Part shown: positions 1 through 9,028 of the stretch, piece by piece
How the letters are laid out: each line of letters begins with the position of its first letter
Position numbering within the stretch: the stretch's first letter is position 1
The notes under the pieces: model-generated
Seen by the model: the letters and a program-made list of their open reading frames with translations, nothing else
What the model was told of the DNA's origin: nothing
The model's database searches: none
Assembly (NCBI GenBank): GCA_017439085.1
Contig: JAFRTU010000016.1
Location: 1-64,000, forward strand
Direction of reading: 5' to 3'
Source of the DNA: Clostridia bacterium
Lineage (GTDB): Bacteria > Bacillota > Clostridia > Christensenellales > Christensenellaceae
Length of the DNA stretch: 64,000 bases
Made by a program: the position numbers and the translations under genes

Positions 1-3000
1 CAGGCTGTCGCTGCTGCTTGCAGTGACTTCTGTCTCGGAGGTCTGTGCGCTTCCGTTGTATACCTTCGTGTCAGAAGATCCGTTGATCGTGATAGTTACG
101 GTCTTCTTGGTAATGTTGAGTTCACCTTTATTAAAGTTAATATCATAATAATCTGTGACATCCTCATCATTAGAGTTTGTGATTGTGATACTGTCGGCAT
201 AAGAGCTATTTGAATATGTATTTACATCTGTACCGTGTGCAGCCACATATGCATATCCTGTTACAGTATCTCCATCAGCAAGACCGGTTATTGTATATCC
301 TTCTTCAGTTATCGTATTTCCCGTTCCGTTAATGTTCTCAGGAAGTGTATAACCCATCTGCTCACTGCCATTATAAGGAAGTTCACGATTGTTCACAGTG
401 ATGGTCAGAGTTGCCTTATTAACAGTCAACGTTCCCAGAACCTGAGAAACAGTATAGTTTGAAGAGAGTACGGTTCCCCAGTCGATAGTATAAGTATTGT
501 CTGTTGATCCTGGATTTGTGATCGATCCGTTTACTATCACTGTTACTTTGCTCTGATCCGCCTCAATAAGGCCTGTTACGGTCACTTCATCCTCTGTAAG
601 AGGTGTTCCGTCATAATCCTTCTGAGCGCTTCCTGTCTCAATAGTAAGTGCTGCAGGTTTGATCTCAAGACGTCCAGGACGAATGAAAATACTTACACTA
701 TAGTTAGAATTATCTGGCAAATCACTCTGTGTAAGAGACAATTCATATGTATAATCTCCCGCATCAGATTTTGCGATAACGTAGTAACCAAGTCCAGGAG
801 CAGAAGAATCATAAGTTGCCTGAGCGTTTATCTTTGCCCAGATAGAATCAAGATACTGTTCTTTATATCCCTCATGGCTTATGAGGATATAATCTGCAAC
901 TCCCTTTGATCCGTTTGTGAAACCGGTCTTATAAACTGTTCCGTCATAAGTATTTCCTGTCCAGCGGTCTGGCTCGATACGAATGGTAACATTGATCTTC
1001 GTGACTTCAAGTGTACCGCTGATGTACTTTATGCTGTAATAATCCGAATCGTTTGCATGAGTTCCGGAAATAACGGCAGCACTTGGAGTAACAGTTGCTG
1101 TACCTGCATTCAAACGGCCTTTGCCATCTGCAGAATCAGTGTTCGCATATGAATATGTAAGGCTGTCAAGACTATCACCATCTGAAAGTCCTTCAACTTC
1201 GACCTGATCTGCAAGACTAGCAGGAAGTGTCAGCGCAGTACCATCATACTGCTTGCTCAAATCAGCAACAGTGATGGTCAACTTCTTCTGATAGAAGATG
1301 GTAAACTCAAGTCCGTTAGCAGTTGTTGCTTCCGTGATCTTATAGTCTGTTCCTGCTGTTTCTCCGCTGTATGATGTTCCGACTACGACCTTGTTAAGAT
1401 CCCATCCCGAGATAGGAGTACGGCTGAGGGTAAATGTCTTTCCGACTTTGAGAGTCTCAGTATGATCGGTTGCGATCTCATTACCGGCCATGTCAACAAA
1501 GTGTACGGTAACATCAGCATGCTTATAGGTTGAGTAGTAGAAATACAATACGTTGCTATTTGCGCTTGAAGTGAGAACGAGCGTCTTTTCAACTTCATCC
1601 GGGAAGAATTCCAGACCTTCCAGTTCCGGATGAGCATCATAAAGTGCATCATAATCAACTCCCTTAGCAAGCTCTATGACAGATGCTGTATCTCCTGGTA
1701 CATTGTCGACCGATTTTTCAGAAGCAACTGCAATATTCCCAGGATACTCTTCAGGATCAAGGATATACCTGACTGTATAAGCTGTGGTTGATGCCTTTTC
1801 GCTGTAAAAGAATGTTATCTCATTGTTATCAGCAGCAAGTGTTATGGTCTGGCTGTTCTCATTCGGACGATAACCTGCTACAGCTATAGCCTGCTCAGTG
1901 ACATTCTGTCCCACAACAAAGTTAGGATTCGAAACTATCTTGTCTTCTGATACTGCTACTCCATCCTCATCTACATAATGTACGGTATAACTGAGAGTCT
2001 TTCTTGACCAGTGAGCATATACCGTCGTATTCGATGTGATCTGCGTATTCCAGTCGTAAAGATCCGTTCCGGTTGCAGATGAATACCATCCGTCAAAAAT
2101 GTATCCATCCTTTGTCGGGTTGGATGGCTTTGAAGCCTTCTGATACTTCTCGACTGACTGTGTATCTGCTACCTGCACCGAAGTGTCATCTGCATCTACG
2201 AACGATACATTATATGAAGGAGCCTGCCACTTAGCATAAAGGACCAGAGCGACGCTACCGTTCGATGCACCAGCAGGCATCTTGCTGAATGTGTAGGGAT
2301 CACCTTCGCATCCTGCATTGTCGAACCAGCCGACCCATGTATAGTCGCTGTCGACACCGCACTCTGCCTGTGTTGGTGTCCAGTTATATGTGCTTCCCGT
2401 AATAGTAGCATCATATTTAACACCGGATATGGTCTTTAATTTGTCTGTCCCGTGATAATACTCTATCTGGTATGTATGCCTGTTATAGTAGAAGTTATAT
2501 TCTGTAACATTACCCCACCAATCAGTTGTATTATTACTATGGTCATATGTATAGCCGGCTATCTCCTTAGGGTTATAGTTTCCTGAAGGAGCTGTCTGGC
2601 TGTACAGTTCGGATAAAGTGTACTGGTCATTATCAGCATTCTGCAGATAATAATTCACCTGAACAGTATTATTGTTATTCCTCCAATATCCAGTTACCGC
2701 AACAGCTGTTCCAGTATTGGGCAATAACTCCTCAGTAACTCTTAATATTTTTGACGCATATAATATTCCCTGGCATGACCAGTAGTAGAAATAATAGCCA
2801 TTATTATTGTCCCAAATAGTGGCATTGCCTCCATTTATAGGCCAATCGGCGGATATGTCCTGTCCGAGTTTCGCAGTAAAACTATACTTTGTATTTCTAT
2901 CAGCTCTATAGGTCGTTTCCTTTATAGTCATCCTATATCTGCCGTTAGTACTGCTATTATGAATGGTAAAAGTGAAAGTATACGTTCTCAGTTTGTAGTA

Positions 3001-5532
3001 AACAATAAGTACTGCACTTCCGTCAGCCGTTATAACAACGCTTGAAGTTGCATTCTTATCGTTATCCTTTTCCCATCCTTTTTTTGTCTTGTCAGGAATG
3101 GATGAAGAATTTGCGTATACCGTCGTTCCGACAACTCCGGTTCCTGTCTCAGAGTTATCATAGACATATGACGACTCTGTGCCCGCATCATTGAACTTTT
3201 CAAACATGTAAACGATAGTATAGTTTACTGTCTTGCCTATCCACTTAGCATATATCGTTGTGTTGTCAGTAATAGTGATCTCATTTCCTGCGTGCTGTGT
3301 AAGCTCACGATCGGTATACCAGCCTTCAAATGTATATCCGTCACGTGTAGGAATCGTTCCGGATAATGCTACTGTTGATCCGTATGGTCTTGTGACACCG
3401 CCGACATAGCTTCCGCCGTTCGTCTCATAAGTGAGTGCATAATTCTTACGGGTATACTTAACTATGAGTTCCTGACCCGAAGCTTGTGTGATCGTAGCAC
3501 CCTGGGCGATCTCAAGAACTGCATAATCAAATGTCTTGACTGTAGGTGTAACATAACTGTTCAAAACGCCATGAACATGCTCTTTAGAATTCGGTATCTC
3601 TGTATAGCCATCGCCCTCAAGATCCTTAAGCATGTACACGAAATCATATTCAGCAGTGTACTTTACGTACTTAAATCTGACTTTTACCTGATGATCATTA
3701 AACTGACTCTGTTCTATGGTAAGTGTCGGAGTCTCAGGATAATAGATAGGGCCTCCTGCAACCTGATTCGGATCTGTCTGAGTGGTAGTTGGTGCAGTGA
3801 TGGTATACGGAAGCTCATGCGCCTCTACCTGAAGAAGGTCTGTATTGAAGATGACCTCATTCCCACTGTCATTCACATAATAGTACTCTGCCGTTATGTT
3901 ATAGACGGTAATGGTACGGAACTCAGCTATCGCTCTGAAGCTGCTGTTAACGACAGTTTCTGCCGTTACGTCATCTCCTGTATCCTCGTTGTACCATCTT
4001 ACGAAAACCTTCCCTGATCTGAACGGATCCTGAGGCATGGTACCTATCGCCTCGCCTGTAGACCTGAAATACTGGGAAAGTGTTTCCTCCACCGTTGTTC
4101 CGTCATCGCCAAGTATGACGAATACGACTGCGTTCTTGTCATGCAGTTTCGCCGTAATGGTAAGGTCTGAATTGACGGTCTCTCCTCCGACGTATTCAGT
4201 ATCACCTATAAACCAGCCGTCAAAATCCTTTCCCTCAACAGCAGGATCTCCCGGAAGCTTCAGGCTGTCGCCCTTATTGTATTTGTCCGTCTGATAGGTA
4301 TTCCCTTCCACGATGAAGGTGACGGTGAACTTTGTCTGATCATATTCCGCCCAAACATCCATATCATCGGTAACCGTGACCTGATTGGAAAAATCACCAC
4401 CAGCATATACCCATTTACCAGAATAACCTGACTTTGTCGGAACCGAAGGGATGTCATTGAGAGAATAGCTAGTATCTGAATTGACAGTCTTTGTAGTGAC
4501 AACGGTTGACTTGTCTTCCTGATAGAATGTGATCGTATAGTTGATCTGATCATAATCAGGTCCGATGATAGTATCTGCACTGACCGTTATGCTGTCAGTT
4601 GTGATCCTAGAGTCTACTGTCCACTTTCCGTTCTGTCCGTCAGCCACTATATGACCATATGCCCAGTATGCTGTGTAGTCATCACGGGCAATAAGGGTCT
4701 TTGATGGAAGATCGAAGGACGCTCCGTCGTCAACGGTATATGTCCCTAAGAGCTCGGCTGTCCTGTTGTAAGCCGTTACTGTCCATGTCTTGACGAACTC
4801 GGCTGTCACAGTAGTATCTTCGGTTACCACCGTCTCGGAAGTGAAGTCTCCCCATCCTTTAAAGCGATATCCAGTTTTTGAAGGATTGGAAGGCATGTCA
4901 CTGCCTAATGAGCTTCCTTCTTCAACAGGAACAGTCGCATAGGTCTCACCGTCGACCTTAAAAGTCACGGTGTACGCTACTGAAGACTCTCCCTCTCCTG
5001 CCTTTGTTCCGCTTTCGGGTTCCTGTTCTCCTTCGCCCGATTTTGAAGGATCTGCCTCAGGTTCCTTTTCCGGGTCTTCTTCCTTGATCTCGGAAGAAAC
5101 TACCTCAGACACTTCACCTGACTTGTTCTCTTCATTCTTCTTGCTGTCGTCCGTATTGTCATCTTCAAGGAAAACTTCCTTGACATCTTCCTTTACGGTC
5201 TCGACTTCCTCTTTAACTTCCTCCTCGGTCTTCTCTTCGATACCCGGTTCCTCTACTGGCTCTTCTGATGTCGCAGGTTCTTCCGAAACCGCAGGTTCTT
5301 CAGAAGCCTCAGGTTCCTCCTGTATCTCAGAGGAAATCACTTCTGAGATGATCTTCTCCTCCGGTTCCTCTTCCTCGGGAGAATCTGTCTCCTCGGAAGG
5401 TCCCGGCTCAAGAGTACTCTCATAGATCTCACTCGAAATGTCTTCTGCGAGCAATGCGAAATCAAAGCTCAGGAAGCATAAGAGTGCGAGGATAAAAGCT
5501 ATTACTCTTCTGTTCTTAAACAAATAATTCAT
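1..5532 (-). CDS. Giant secreted repeat protein with InlB-type and MBG-like modules (3' end outside window)
   Basis: The frame is open from the ATG at 5532 to the window edge, at least 1844 residues. Residues 1-29 form a signal peptide: KNRR, a hydrophobic core, then a likely cut near LLAED. Residues about 30-184 are a Glu/Pro/Ser-rich, very acidic, probably disordered segment. From about 185 come many repeats of the Listeria-Bacteroides (InlB B-repeat/Flg_new) type, recognisable as GYTFEGWYTD-, GYIFDGWYSS- and TTIYAKW-like strings, with MucBP-like stretches (VAGYRPNENSQTITL) near 1190. From about 1416 there are at least five MBG-like modules (KQYDGTALTLP, KDYDGTPLTEDEV, LPYNGSEQMGY, KVYNGSAQTSET). 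Such architecture is usual for cell-wall adhesins of Gram-positive gut bacteria. A sortase signal or other anchor would lie in the missing C-terminus. A Shine-Dalgarno AGGTGG precedes the ATG. The ligand is unknown. Confidence 0.88.
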   Translation of the reverse strand, partial: MNYLFKNRRVIAFILALLCFLSFDFALLAEDISSEIYESTLEPGPSEETDSPEEEEPEEKIISEVISSEIQEEPEASEEPAVSEEPATSEEPVEEPGIEEKTEEEVKEEVETVKEDVKEVFLEDDNTDDSKKNEENKSGEVSEVVSSEIKEEDPEKEPEADPSKSGEGEQEPESGTKAGEGESSVAYTVTFKVDGETYATVPVEEGSSLGSDMPSNPSKTGYRFKGWGDFTSETVVTEDTTVTAEFVKTWTVTAYNRTAELLGTYTVDDGASFDLPSKTLIARDDYTAYWAYGHIVADGQNGKWTVDSRITTDSITVSADTIIGPDYDQINYTITFYQEDKSTVVTTKTVNSDTSYSLNDIPSVPTKSGYSGKWVYAGGDFSNQVTVTDDMDVWAEYDQTKFTVTFIVEGNTYQTDKYNKGDSLKLPGDPAVEGKDFDGWFIGDTEYVGGETVNSDLTITAKLHDKNAVVFVILGDDGTTVEETLSQYFRSTGEAIGTMPQDPFRSGKVFVRWYNEDTGDDVTAETVVNSSFRAIAEFRTITVYNITAEYYYVNDSGNEVIFNTDLLQVEAHELPYTITAPTTTQTDPNQVAGGPIYYPETPTLTIEQSQFNDHQVKVRFKYVKYTAEYDFVYMLKDLEGDGYTEIPNSKEHVHGVLNSYVTPTVKTFDYAVLEIAQGATITQASGQELIVKYTRKNYALTYETNGGSYVGGVTRPYGSTVALSGTIPTRDGYTFEGWYTDRELTQHAGNEITITDNTTIYAKWIGKTVNYTIVYMFEKFNDAGTESSYVYDNSETGTGVVGTTVYANSSSIPDKTKKGWEKDNDKNATSSVVITADGSAVLIVYYKLRTYTFTFTIHNSSTNGRYRMTIKETTYRADRNTKYSFTAKLGQDISADWPINGGNATIWDNNNGYYFYYWSCQGILYASKILRVTEELLPNTGTAVAVTGYWRNNNNTVQVNYYLQNADNDQYTLSELYSQTAPSGNYNPKEIAGYTYDHSNNTTDWWGNVTEYNFYYNRHTYQIEYYHGTDKLKTISGVKYDATITGSTYNWTPTQAECGVDSDYTWVGWFDNAGCEGDPYTFSKMPAGASNGSVALVLYAKWQAPSYNVSFVDADDTSVQVADTQSVEKYQKASKPSNPTKDGYIFDGWYSSATGTDLYDWNTQITSNTTVYAHWSRKTLSYTVHYVDEDGVAVSEDKIVSNPNFVVGQNVTEQAIAVAGYRPNENSQTITLAADNNEITFFYSEKASTTAYTVRYILDPEEYPGNIAVASEKSVDNVPGDTASVIELAKGVDYDALYDAHPELEGLEFFPDEVEKTLVLTSSANSNVLYFYYSTYKHADVTVHFVDMAGNEIATDHTETLKVGKTFTLSRTPISGWDLNKVVVGTSYSGETAGTDYKITEATTANGLEFTIFYQKKLTITVADLSKQYDGTALTLPASLADQVEVEGLSDGDSLDSLTYSYANTDSADGKGRLNAGTATVTPSAAVISGTHANDSDYYSIKYISGTLEVTKINVTIRIEPDRWTGNTYDGTVYKTGFTNGSKGVADYILISHEGYKEQYLDSIWAKINAQATYDSSAPGLGYYVIAKSDAGDYTYELSLTQSDLPDNSNYSVSIFIRPGRLEIKPAALTIETGSAQKDYDGTPLTEDEVTVTGLIEADQSKVTVIVNGSITNPGSTDNTYTIDWGTVLSSNYTVSQVLGTLTVNKATLTITVNNRELPYNGSEQMGYTLPENINGTGNTITEEGYTITGLADGDTVTGYAYVAAHGTDVNTYSNSSYADSITITNSNDEDVTDYYDINFNKGELNITKKTVTITINGSSDTKVYNGSAQTSETEVTASSSDSL

Positions 5533-5589
5533 AGTCTTCCTACCACCTACAAATACTGTTGGTTTATATAAAATCCTTTACTGTGTATT

Positions 5590-5622
5590 TTTGGGCATGC
5601 TTTAAACCCAAATTGAGGGTTT
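5590..5622 (-). promoter_or_regulatory. Two mutually exclusive hairpins in the surface-protein leader
   Basis: Read on the minus strand, AAACCC (5622-5617) can pair with GGGTTT (5609-5604). Alternatively TTTGGG (5612-5607) can pair with CCCAAA (5595-5590). Both stems need the same GGG at 5609-5607, so only one can form at a time. There is no U-tract after either stem, so this is not a plain terminator. A regulatory role is inference. Confidence 0.35.
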
Positions 5623-5631
5623 TGTGCACGC

Positions 5632-5644
5632 AAAGACGCAATTA
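5632..5644 (-). repeat. 13-bp direct repeat, copy inside the leader
   Basis: AAAGACGCAATTA on the plus strand is repeated exactly at 5709-5721, start to start 77 bp. One copy lies just upstream of the likely -35 box, this one downstream of the -10 box. The placement suits a pair of regulator-binding sites that flank the promoter, but no regulator is identified. Confidence 0.5.
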
Positions 5645-5678
5645 GGCACAATAATCCTAATTTAGCATCGTACATATT

Positions 5679-5706
5679 ATTTTACACAAGATAGTTCGGA
5701 TTTCAA
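5679..5706 (-). promoter_or_regulatory. Sigma-A type promoter of the surface protein
   Basis: On the minus strand, TTGAAA (5706-5701), a 16-nt spacer and TAAAAT (5684-5679) form a near-consensus promoter. The predicted transcript has a leader of about 140 nt before the ATG at 5532, holding the alternative hairpins. Confidence 0.6.
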
Positions 5707-5708
5707 TA

Positions 5709-5721
5709 AAAGACGCAATTA
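5709..5721 (-). repeat. 13-bp direct repeat, copy upstream of the -35 box
   Basis: This is the second exact copy of AAAGACGCAATTA (other copy 5632-5644). It ends three bases from the TTGAAA box at 5706-5701 in the transcription direction. Confidence 0.5.
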
Positions 5722-5757
5722 TTCGGACGCTTGAACCTTTCCTTGTCCAAATGTGAA

Positions 5758-5792
5758 ACAAAAAAGGACCGCAATGTACGAAATTGCGGTCC
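5758..5792 (-). terminator. Rho-independent terminator after the esterase pair
   Basis: The stem GGACCGCAAT (5766-5775) pairs with ATTGCGGTCC (5783-5792). On the minus strand it is followed by a T-run (plus-strand A-run 5758-5765), directly downstream of the esterase stop at 5828. Confidence 0.9.
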
Positions 5793-5827
5793 CGTGAATC
5801 AAGTGATCTCTTTGATCTATAAGCTTG

Positions 5828-6637
5828 TCATACTCCTGTCTTCTCAAGAGTAGCGTAATAGTCGGTCCTCGGGATCCAGTCAAGGAAGCGTCTTATCTCC
5901 TCATCCCAGAACGGCCATTCATGGGCATATTCCGGCATCTCATCCCATGTCACGTCAGCTCCGAGCTCCTTAAGATGATCTCTCATATGAACGTTTATGT
6001 CATAGAGCCCGTCCTTGCATCCGCATGCCATGTATATCTTCGGGAACTCTTTTCCTTCAGCCTTGATCTTCTCGGCCAGTTTGAAGCAGTCGGTTACGTG
6101 AGGAACCTCAGGCATTCCCTCAAGGCCCTTTCCTATGAGCTGTCTGTTCACGTTGTTAGGATCGATCTGAGGTGCCGATGAAAGAGGTCCCATCGCACAG
6201 AATCTCTCCGGCGCGGAAAGACCATGGAGCAGTGTTCCGAATCCTCCCATGGAGAGACCTGCTATATATGTGTCTTCTCTTCTCTCGGATACCGGGAAGT
6301 ATGATGTCACGAAATCCGGGAGCTCCTTTGATATGAATCCGAAGAAGTCATCCGGTCCGACATATGAATAGCACTTGTTCTCGGCAGATACCGTAACGAC
6401 GGCTATCCTTCTCTCCTCAGCGTACCTTGCAACGTTGGTATAACTGAACCATGAGTTCCTGTTGTTGGCATATCCGTGGAGCAGGTACATCACCGGGAAC
6501 TTATGCTTCGGCTTATGTGTGAAATCCTTTCCCTTCTCAGCCATAACTGGAAGTATCGTCATGGACGGGATGAGCACGTCTATCTCGACGTCTCTTCCAA
6601 GGGTATATGATGTGAAATTGCAGTCAAATCTTGCCAT
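5828..6637 (-). CDS. Esterase D/tributyrin-esterase family hydrolase
   Basis: A 269-residue alpha/beta hydrolase of the putative-esterase (PF00756) type. It has the oxyanion-side motif YLLHGYANNRNSW near residue 51, the nucleophile elbow GLSMGG with Ser129, an acid in GCKD (Asp209) and the histidine in AHEW (His239), so the triad is complete. There is no signal peptide, so it should act in the cytosol. Relatives cleave short-chain acyl or feruloyl esters, but the substrate cannot be read from sequence. It follows its close paralogue at 6673-7431 by 35 nt and has a strong Shine-Dalgarno AAAGGAG, so the two are probably co-transcribed and arose by tandem duplication. Two more distant paralogues sit at 29.5-31.1 kb. 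Confidence 0.9.
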   Translation of the reverse strand: MARFDCNFTSYTLGRDVEIDVLIPSMTILPVMAEKGKDFTHKPKHKFPVMYLLHGYANNRNSWFSYTNVARYAEERRIAVVTVSAENKCYSYVGPDDFFGFISKELPDFVTSYFPVSERREDTYIAGLSMGGFGTLLHGLSAPERFCAMGPLSSAPQIDPNNVNRQLIGKGLEGMPEVPHVTDCFKLAEKIKAEGKEFPKIYMACGCKDGLYDINVHMRDHLKELGADVTWDEMPEYAHEWPFWDEEIRRFLDWIPRTDYYATLEKTGV

Positions 6638-6672
6638 ATCGTCACTCCTTTATATCTGTTTTACCGAACGGG

Positions 6673-7431
6673 TCATACCCCGGTCCTCTCGAGCTTGGAA
6701 TAATAGTCTGTCCTCGGGATCCAGTCAAGGAAGCGCTTGATCTGCTCATCCCAGAACGGCCACTCATGTGCGTATTCAGGCATCTCGTCCCATGTCACGT
6801 CAGCGCCGAGCTTTATGAGATGATCCCTGAACTGGACGTTGATGTCATAGAGCCTGTCCTTGCATCCGCATGCCATGTAGATCTTCGGGAATCCTGCCTC
6901 GCTCTTTGCTACTTCCTCAGCCAATGCGAACAGGTCTTTTCTCTCCGTGGTCCCTGGCGCCCTTATTCCTGCAGAGAGAGGTCCCATTGCACAGAATCTC
7001 TCAGGTGCGGAAAGTCCATGGAGAAGAGTTCCGAATCCGCCCATGGAGAGACCAGCTATGAATGTGTCTTCCCTCTTCTTGGATATCGGGAACATCGCTC
7101 CGACGAATTCAGGAAGTTCCTTGTTTATGAACTTGAAGAAGTTGTCCTGGCCGACCTCGGAATATGCCTTGTTCTCTCCTGAGACGGTGACCACTGCTAT
7201 CCTTCTCTCTTCTGCGTATCTCGGTACGCTGGTGTAATTGAACCAGGAGTTGCGGTTGTTGGCAAAGCCGTGGAGCAGGTACATTACCGGATAGGGCTCT
7301 ACGATCTCATGAGAATGATCGCCATCCGGATCAGCAAGTACGGGGAGTATCGTCATCGTAGGAATGATGACTGAGATCTCAACGTCCCTCTTTAACGTAT
7401 AAGAGGTGAAGTTAACATCAAAAATTGCCAT
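6673..7431 (-). CDS. Esterase D/tributyrin-esterase family hydrolase, tandem paralogue
   Basis: A 252-residue PF00756-type esterase very similar to its downstream neighbour, with the same N-terminus (MAIFDVNFTSYTL against MARFDCNFTSYTL). Motifs are YLLHGFANNRNSW, GLSMGG with Ser129, GCKD and AHEW, so the Ser-Asp-His triad is intact. I place the start at 7431 rather than at the upstream ATG at 7497. AAGGAG lies nine bases before it, and the 22-residue extension has no counterpart in the paralogue. It is first of the two-gene esterase unit. Substrate is unknown; a short-chain acyl ester is likely. Confidence 0.9.
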   Translation of the reverse strand: MAIFDVNFTSYTLKRDVEISVIIPTMTILPVLADPDGDHSHEIVEPYPVMYLLHGFANNRNSWFNYTSVPRYAEERRIAVVTVSGENKAYSEVGQDNFFKFINKELPEFVGAMFPISKKREDTFIAGLSMGGFGTLLHGLSAPERFCAMGPLSAGIRAPGTTERKDLFALAEEVAKSEAGFPKIYMACGCKDRLYDINVQFRDHLIKLGADVTWDEMPEYAHEWPFWDEQIKRFLDWIPRTDYYSKLERTGV

Positions 7432-7467
7432 GTGAATCTCCTTATAACTAAAAAATATACTATATAA

Positions 7468-7496
7468 ATTATACTCGCGCCCATGAGAAAAATACA
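7468..7496 (-). promoter_or_regulatory. Possible promoter of the esterase pair
   Basis: A perfect TATAAT (7473-7468, minus strand) lies 37 nt before the start at 7431. The -35 position, TGTATT, is weak. Confidence 0.4.
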
Positions 7497-7524
7497 CATG
7501 GCGGGAGTCTCATTTCTTCCATTG

Positions 7525-7550
7525 AAAAACGGCCCGCCCGGGGCCGTTTT
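7525..7550 (-). terminator. Rho-independent terminator after the GNAT gene
   Basis: AAAACGGCCC (7526-7535) pairs with GGGCCGTTTT (7541-7550) around a five-base loop, with T-runs on either strand. It sits five bases after the GNAT stop. Confidence 0.85.
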
Positions 7551-7555
7551 CAAAT

Positions 7556-8179
7556 TCATCTTGAAAGATAGAACCAGTAGCGTTCGGACTTCTTTCCGTT
7601 CTCGTCCTCTATCACGCTGTCCACCTTTCCTCCGTTAGATGCTATTATATGTCTTGCGTATTCGTTGTCCTGGTCACAAATGATGAGTATCCTGTAAAGT
7701 CCCATCCTCCTGCATTCCTCTATCCCGAGTTCCAGGAGCTTAGTGCCCATTCCCTTATTTCTCTCGCTGTGCCTGATGCCGAACGAGATGTGGCCTCCCT
7801 TGTTCAGAAGCGCCCTGTTGAGATAATGCCTGATGCTGATAGCTCCGACGATCTTTCTCAGGGTCCTGTCGAAACAGAAGAACGTGGTATCGGGGACCAT
7901 TATGTCGCTCTTCGGCTCCTTTATGTCCATGTTCTCAACATAGTAGTCGAAATCAGCAGTGTCGTTCCTGACGATGGAAGAAGGAGTAAACTTGTCTCCC
8001 GTGTCCTCCCACTCGTTTATGAGCTCTATTATCTCTCTTCTGTAGCGGATGTCCGGCTTTACGAGCACCAGGTCAAGAGCGGCTCTCGCCCTCTTCTTCT
8101 TTTCCTCTTCGGTCAGTTCCTGTACTTCCTCGACGACCTCGTCCTCCTGGGTCTTCTTTTTTCTGCGTTCTTTTGCCAT
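7556..8179 (-). CDS. GNAT-family N-acetyltransferase with charged N-terminal extension
   Basis: A 207-residue protein. The first 40 residues are a Lys/Glu-rich, probably unstructured or helical extension. The rest is a GNAT fold with the acetyl-CoA motif A RHSERNKGMGTKLL (R-x-x-G-x-G) near residue 137 and the later GLYRILIICDQDN stretch. It resembles the predicted acetyltransferases grouped with small-molecule or peptide acetylation, but the acceptor is unknown. It is last in a probable unit with the phosphopantetheinyl transferase and yebC (gaps 63 and 51 nt) and has its own AGGAAG ribosome site. Confidence 0.82.
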   Translation of the reverse strand: MAKERRKKKTQEDEVVEEVQELTEEEKKKRARAALDLVLVKPDIRYRREIIELINEWEDTGDKFTPSSIVRNDTADFDYYVENMDIKEPKSDIMVPDTTFFCFDRTLRKIVGAISIRHYLNRALLNKGGHISFGIRHSERNKGMGTKLLELGIEECRRMGLYRILIICDQDNEYARHIIASNGGKVDSVIEDENGKKSERYWFYLSR

Positions 8180-8230
8180 TAATCAGTCTTCCTGTCTTAT
8201 ATTGATGGTATATGTGAATAAACGGGCAGA

Positions 8231-8965
8231 TCAATCCTCGTCGAGTTCAGCGTTATGGTACACGTTCTGAACGTCGTCATTCTCCTCGAGCATGTCAATC
8301 ATCTTGATAATGCTCTCCTGCTGCTCTTCGCTTAATGAAACTGTGTTCTGAGGTATCCTTGAGACTTCGGCACTGTCAAGGACATATCCTCTGTCCGTGA
8401 GTGCGTCTCTAACTTCTCCCAATACCTGCGGGTCCGTAGTGATCTCAATATAACCGTCTTCAGAGGTCATGTCGTCGGCTCCCGCATCGAGGGCGTCCAT
8501 CATTATCTCGTCCTCGTCGATGCTGCCGTCGTTCTCTATGGTTATGAGACCCTTGGTGTCGAACATCCAGGAAACGCATCCCGTTGCTCCGAGTGATCCT
8601 CCGTTCTTGTCGAACGCATGTCTCACGTCTGCAGCGGTCCTGTTCTTGTTGTCCGTGAGTGCCTCGCAGATGACTGCAACTCCGCCTACTCCGTATCCCT
8701 CATATACCATGGATACGTAGGTGACGTCGTTTCCTTCACCGGAAGCCTTCTTTATGATCCTGTTTATGTTATCGTTAGGCATGTTGTTCATCTTTGCCTT
8801 GGCGATGCTGTCTCTGAGTCTGGAGTTGGTATTGGGGTCAGGTCCTCCGCCTTCCTTGATTGCGACTGCGATCTCTCTACCGATCTTGGTAAAGACCTTA
8901 CCTCTCTGTGTATCCTTGAGCTCTTTCTTTCTCTTAATGGTTGACCATTTGGAATGACCTGACAT
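8231..8965 (-). CDS. yebC: YebC/TACO1-family protein
   Basis: A 244-residue protein with the signature N-terminus MSGHSKWSTIKRKKELKD, the GRGKVFTK-like block QRGKVFTKIGREI and the conserved GGVAVICEALTDNKNRT segment. YebC/TACO1 proteins are known as ribosome-associated factors that ease translation of difficult sequences, and some act as DNA-binding regulators. Which role applies here cannot be told. The C-terminus is acidic (EENDDV...LDED), as usual. A strong Shine-Dalgarno, TTAGGAGGG, fixes the start. Confidence 0.97.
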   Translation of the reverse strand: MSGHSKWSTIKRKKELKDTQRGKVFTKIGREIAVAIKEGGGPDPNTNSRLRDSIAKAKMNNMPNDNINRIIKKASGEGNDVTYVSMVYEGYGVGGVAVICEALTDNKNRTAADVRHAFDKNGGSLGATGCVSWMFDTKGLITIENDGSIDEDEIMMDALDAGADDMTSEDGYIEITTDPQVLGEVRDALTDRGYVLDSAEVSRIPQNTVSLSEEQQESIIKMIDMLEENDDVQNVYHNAELDED

Positions 8966-9028
8966 GAGTATCCCTCCTAACTTGCCTTATTATTTCAAAA
9001 TATTAGCATAAGAAAGTGTGTCAGGCAA

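Noticed and set aside
4970..5425. A 151-codon plus-strand Ser-rich open frame
   Set aside because: It is the antisense shadow of the acidic Glu/Ser segment of the surface protein; GAA/GAG and TCT codons read backwards give Ser and Phe.
5620..5730. Resemblance to a c-di-GMP riboswitch (CACGCAAAG-type string)
   Set aside because: The conserved GGGACGCAAAGCCTCCGG-type core and the tetraloop receptor are absent, and the string is on the strand opposite to transcription.
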